A stretch of 64,000 nt of DNA from Yoonia sp. G8-12. Its GTDB lineage: Bacteria; Pseudomonadota; Alphaproteobacteria; Rhodobacterales; Rhodobacteraceae. Under the pieces are notes generated by a model, which saw nothing but the letters and a program-made list of their open reading frames with translations, made no database searches and was not told the origin of the DNA. Numbering within the stretch: the first letter of the stretch is position 1; each line of letters opens with the position of its first letter. Location of the stretch: the NCBI RefSeq assembly GCF_038443675.1, contig NZ_CP151762.1, forward strand, positions 1,116,001 to 1,180,000, read 5' to 3'. The position numbers were made by a program, and so were the translations under genes. Of this stretch, positions 61,009 to 64,000 are shown in pieces.

Positions 61009-62045
61009 CGCCTGAAGAACCTTGCGTAAAATTGAACGACCCGATCCGGTGAAAACCGCCTCAAGATCCGCTTGAATTTGGCGTGTTTCCTGAGAATACG
61101 TTGCTCTGCTTGGCGCTGCCTGATGTAGGTATTGCCCCGTCCCCCATGTGGCGCGCGGCGTGGTCGTGCCGCAGGCGGTTGGCTGACAATGGTGTTCAGA
61201 AAGCTGTCAAAGTGTGCATCGCTCAGGTGATCGGGCACGCGGTTATCCCTGAAAACAGGCTCGGACAAATACGCCGCCATTCTTTCGGCGTCTTCGCTCA
61301 AGGTGATCACAAAATTTGCGCAATCCTGTGGCGTTTCAAAATCGCGCAGATGAATAAACGCCCTAGGATTGAAATCTTCGGCGATGCGTGGATCGCCCCA
61401 GTAAATCGGGATCGTGCCTGCCATGAAAGCATGCGCGATTTTTTCCGTCGTATAGCCGGACGTCTCGGAATTCTCGAAGGCGATGGTGAAATTGAAGCCT
61501 CGTTGCACAGCGATCTTCGAGGTGCCCCAATCCACGCCCGGCCGGTTCAGATTAACGTCATCGCTGTTCTTGAGATAGTGACCAAGCGAAGCGACTGGTT
61601 TCTTGTCGTTCAGCAGATGAAAAAGCTTGTCCCTGACGGGATCAGCCGCACCGTTCGAATAAATGAAATTGCAAAAACGTCGTGCTGTCAGATCAGTGGT
61701 TGCAACCTCGTTTCGCACCGCAGCCGCGTCATTGAACAGGTCGTCAGCAGAGGTTGCAGAGGTCCGCAGATAGCGGTCCTCGAACGTCAGGTGATGATAC
61801 CCGATCGCGTAATCACAAAGGTTGAAATCGGGGACAATGTTTTCACCCGTCACGAAGAGTTTGACGCAATCGAAATCGAGGTGATCCATACCAAAACAGG
61901 AAAACACCAGTATTTCAGGGTCCTGCGGGTCAATCACGACGTCATAGGATTTTGAAAGGGATACGAAAACGCGAGAATGACGCGGCTCGAATCCGCGCCA
62001 CATGTCAGTAAAATGGATACGGATCTGCGGGTGTGCTTTTGTCAA
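61005..62045 (-). CDS. Glycosyltransferase family 10 (alpha-1,3/4-fucosyltransferase-like)
   Basis: A 346-residue enzyme with the GT10 donor-binding core FNFTIAFENSETSGYTTEKI followed by AHAFMAGTIPIYWGDP and AFIHLRDFETPQDCANFVI. The N-terminal part (IRIHFTDMWRGFEPRHSRVF, ILVFSCFGMDHLDFD) is the acceptor domain, and the C-terminus is basic and Arg-rich, as in bacterial fucosyltransferases that bind membrane surfaces. GT10 enzymes transfer fucose or related deoxysugars onto surface glycans. No glycan cluster is nearby; the gene stands next to a mobile-element remnant. Confidence 0.87.
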   Translation of the reverse strand: MTKAHPQIRIHFTDMWRGFEPRHSRVFVSLSKSYDVVIDPQDPEILVFSCFGMDHLDFDCVKLFVTGENIVPDFNLCDYAIGYHHLTFEDRYLRTSATSADDLFNDAAAVRNEVATTDLTARRFCNFIYSNGAADPVRDKLFHLLNDKKPVASLGHYLKNSDDVNLNRPGVDWGTSKIAVQRGFNFTIAFENSETSGYTTEKIAHAFMAGTIPIYWGDPRIAEDFNPRAFIHLRDFETPQDCANFVITLSEDAERMAAYLSEPVFRDNRVPDHLSDAHFDSFLNTIVSQPPAARPRRAPHGGRGNTYIRQRQAEQRILRKHAKFKRILRRFSPDRVVQFYARFFRR

Positions 62046-62280
62046 ATTATCTGCTTTCGCTGACCAAAGGCGCAGATTTCACTATGCCGATCCGCTATAC
62101 GCTATCGCGCTCGCTCCTGACGGTCCAGCAGACAAATTTAGCGCGAAACATGGCGCACCCGAGAAGAGCCATTTTCGTTTCCAATGGCTTTCTGCTAATT
62201 CCTTACTAGGTATTATTATCATTATTTATCATATCGTTATAGTCCTACTAGGCTTAAGGATGCCTCAGGACGTCGGCCAT
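62046..62280. other. AT-rich spacer upstream of the relaxase remnant
   Basis: No supported gene. The stretch 62196-62250 is strongly AT-rich (tattattatcattatttatc and similar) compared with surrounding DNA, as often seen at sites of past insertion or deletion. The divergent fucosyltransferase start lies at its left edge. Confidence 0.45.
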
Positions 62281-62514
62281 ATTCTAGGGGAAGGATTGGG
62301 TGAACTGATTTATGGCGCTCGATGGCAGATCAGGACCTTTGACGACGACCTAAATGGCACGGCCTATGCAGTGATCGATGGCGAGCTCGGCTTCAAGCTC
62401 GTCCCGTGGACACCCTCCATTGAGAAACATCTTGGCAGGCACATCAGTGGCATCACCCGCAGCAATGGGGGCGTAGCTTGGAACCTCGGTCGTGAACGTG
62501 GCATCGGGCTTTAG
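62281..62514 (+). pseudogene. C-terminal remnant of a DUF3363 relaxase (VirD2-like)
   Basis: The plus-strand frame ends GTAYAVIDGELGFKLVPWTP, IEKHLGRHISGITRSNGG, WNLGRERGIGL and a stop. This closely matches the end of large mobilisation proteins that carry a relaxase domain and DUF3363, as I remember the family (LVPW block, HISGV, GRKRGLGL end). The catalytic relaxase part is absent, and upstream sequence has no reasonable start, so this is a decayed fragment of an integrative or plasmid transfer module. Confidence 0.55.
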
Positions 62515-62707
62515 TTGCCACCTCCTGCCGACCAGCAGCAACCAAGCCACCTTGTCCGCCGCTGTCCTTCTTGACCACCATTCCATCGCGAAGACAAACC
62601 GGTCGGGTGAGAAAAGCGAAACGGGTGCCACAGCCTGCGACGATCTCACTGATGTGCATTCAGCATCACCGTGGTGTGCGATCAAACGATGCGCGCAGGG
62701 AAAGTTT
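62515..62707. other. Spacer between the relaxase remnant and the APC permease
   Basis: Open frames here on both strands overlap each other and the relaxase remnant, and none shows family features. It may be further debris of the lost element. No inverted repeats or direct repeats that would mark an insertion edge were recognised. Confidence 0.4.
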
Positions 62708-63928
62708 CTACAAAAGACTGGTGCCAAACAGTAACAAGCTGGCAGCGACCCCAAGATATGGGACGATGACGGGCACCCGGTAGTAGTTCATTGTCGGCGG
62801 GTCGCGGTGCTTCAGACGGATCAATGCCAAGTTGACCAGGATAAATACGGCCAAGACGACTTGAGATGTACGTTCCGCCAATGCCTCGATGGGGAGGGTC
62901 TGCGTCAGCACCATGATGATCGCAGCGACACAGAGAGTGGCAATGACAGGTGTCTGAAAGCGTGGCGCGACCCGTGCAAAAACCGCAGGTAGATGCCCAC
63001 GGTCCGCTAATCCATAAAGCACCCGCGACGCCATGATCATCTGTATCAATACGCCGTTCACCGTCGCCACAACGGCAATAGCCCCGAACCCCTGCTGGAT
63101 CCGCGGTGATGCATCTTCAAAGACAAGAGCCAAGGGCGCGTCTGAAAGAGCCAGCTTTTCAAGCGGGACCGCGAACAAGACGGCAGTGGTTGTGGCCACA
63201 TAAATCAAGGTGGCCAGAACAAGCGTCCAGATAATCGCTTTGGGCATTGTTTGTGTGGGGTCTTTCACCTCTTCTGCGACATTGGCCATGTCCTCAAAGC
63301 CAACAAAAGCAAAAAAGGCCAACAAGGATGCGGCTCCAATACCGGCCCAATGCGGCCCCGACAGGTCTGGCAGCATTTCGGTGAACGGGACGCCTGCCGG
63401 ATCAGCTTCGCCAAACCCCCAGTAAATGACAAAGAGAAGCCCCGAGATTTCAATGACAGTGATCACTGCCGCTACGACGACTGACTGCGTAATCCCCCAA
63501 AGGGCGATCAATGCCATCAACCCAACGACGCCGATTGTCAGGATGGGTTCGGCAATGCCTGTCAGCGGATGCAGGTATGACGCGGCCCCGATGGACACGG
63601 CAGACGCCGAAATGATGCCTGACGCGGCGACAGACAGCCCGACCAGCACCGTCAGCCAATTGCGTTGAAATCCCGCTTCAACATATGCAGCTTCGCCCGC
63701 GCTTACGGGATAGCGTGTCGATAATTCAGCGTAGGAGAACGCCGTAAAGGCAACGACAGCGGCCGCAACCAGAAAGGCAATCGGGGCATAAGGTCCGGCT
63801 TGCCCTGCAGTCGCGCCAATCAAAACATAGATGCCCGCGCCGACGGTCACGCCAAGACCGTAAAGTATCAGCAGTGGCGTATTCAATGAGCGGCGGAGTT
63901 TTTGCGGTTCAGCCTCAATCGTTGTCAT
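62708..63928 (-). CDS. APC superfamily amino acid permease
   Basis: A 406-residue membrane protein with 11 or 12 spans. Marks are the first-span motif GLGVTVGAGIYVLIGATAGQ, FTAFSYAELSTRYPVSAGEA with the conserved Glu, FFAFVGFEDMANVAEEVKDP, and ASRVLYGLADRGHLPAVFAR, all typical of the APA/CAT group of amino acid transporters. The substrate is unknown. It is the nearest transporter to the hydantoinase operon but on the other strand and beyond the relaxase remnant, so a link is only a possibility. Confidence 0.88.
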   Translation of the reverse strand: MTTIEAEPQKLRRSLNTPLLILYGLGVTVGAGIYVLIGATAGQAGPYAPIAFLVAAAVVAFTAFSYAELSTRYPVSAGEAAYVEAGFQRNWLTVLVGLSVAASGIISASAVSIGAASYLHPLTGIAEPILTIGVVGLMALIALWGITQSVVVAAVITVIEISGLLFVIYWGFGEADPAGVPFTEMLPDLSGPHWAGIGAASLLAFFAFVGFEDMANVAEEVKDPTQTMPKAIIWTLVLATLIYVATTTAVLFAVPLEKLALSDAPLALVFEDASPRIQQGFGAIAVVATVNGVLIQMIMASRVLYGLADRGHLPAVFARVAPRFQTPVIATLCVAAIIMVLTQTLPIEALAERTSQVVLAVFILVNLALIRLKHRDPPTMNYYRVPVIVPYLGVAASLLLFGTSLL

Positions 63929-64000
63929 AGCATTCTCGCTTACCGGTCAGTTTGGCGTGGCTATTGCCCAGCCATTGCCCGTGGAAATCTGGAGTCTGAC

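Noticed and set aside
62350..62754. 134-residue minus-strand frame near the relaxase remnant
   Set aside because: Its C-terminal part is antisense to the recognisable relaxase end and its N-terminus overlaps the permease; no family features.

Overview
The window reads as a chromosomal segment of an alphaproteobacterium of the order Rhodobacterales, most likely the marine Roseobacter group. This is inferred from gene content and order, not from a search. The supporting signs are a dusB-ntrB junction, a fused ispDF gene, DUF6456 and DUF6477 genes, a pyrH-frr-uppS-cdsA-dxr-rseP-bamA-skp-fabZ-lpxA-lpxI-lpxB block, an IalB-family protein, a seven-gene Mrp antiporter operon and a full CtrA-type box. 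Most of the window is ordinary core genome with tightly overlapping genes. No rRNA, tRNA, CRISPR array, prophage or intact insertion sequence was seen.

Layout. 0-5 kb: nitrogen sensor start (ntrB), dusB, then an ispDF-pgpA-cinA operon, a RatA/COQ10-like gene and hpt. 5-11.5 kb: two c-type cytochromes, lipA, DUF6456 and DUF6477 genes, an MttB-superfamily methyltransferase and an EEP-family phosphohydrolase. 11.6-18 kb: guaA, an FkbM methyltransferase behind a CtrA box, a degenerate metallopeptidase, two EamA transporters and a FadL-type porin. 18-30 kb: one long minus-strand run for envelope building, covering lipid A, undecaprenyl diphosphate, isoprenoids, phospholipid, outer-membrane assembly and site-2 proteolysis, headed by pyrH and frr. 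30-41 kb: lipoprotein, miaA, AraC regulator, transglycosylase, ssb, aroB/aroK, two small membrane-protein genes, xerD, a CorC-type protein and a VTT-like membrane protein. 41-50 kb: methyltransferase/PIG-L deacetylase fusion, HerA-like ATPase, two candidate short transcripts, IalB, a KAS-ACP-lpxD set and an L,D-transpeptidase. 50-57.5 kb: DUF882 protein, OxyR-like LysR regulator with its operator, and mrpABCDEFG. 57.6-64 kb: a hydantoinase / VOC / Asp-Glu-hydantoin racemase / DapA-like cluster, a GT10 fucosyltransferase, a relaxase remnant and an APC permease.

The main structural observation is that four genes (guaA, the fadL-type gene, the methyltransferase/PIG-L fusion and the HerA-like ATPase) each carry a single-base loss in a run of five identical bases. 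Adding one base to the run restores the family-typical protein in every case. A shared technical cause (homopolymer undercalling) is the simplest explanation. Intact six-base runs elsewhere in the window show that the problem would be sporadic.

I found no convincing wholly new system. The best leads are the hydantoinase-racemase-DapA-like cluster, whose last enzyme lacks the usual catalytic tyrosine; the methyltransferase-deacetylase fusion; two short terminated RNAs between the HerA-like gene and ialB; the OxyR-like regulator that lacks the redox cysteine pair; and a five-copy TGACGC array in front of the fadL-type gene.
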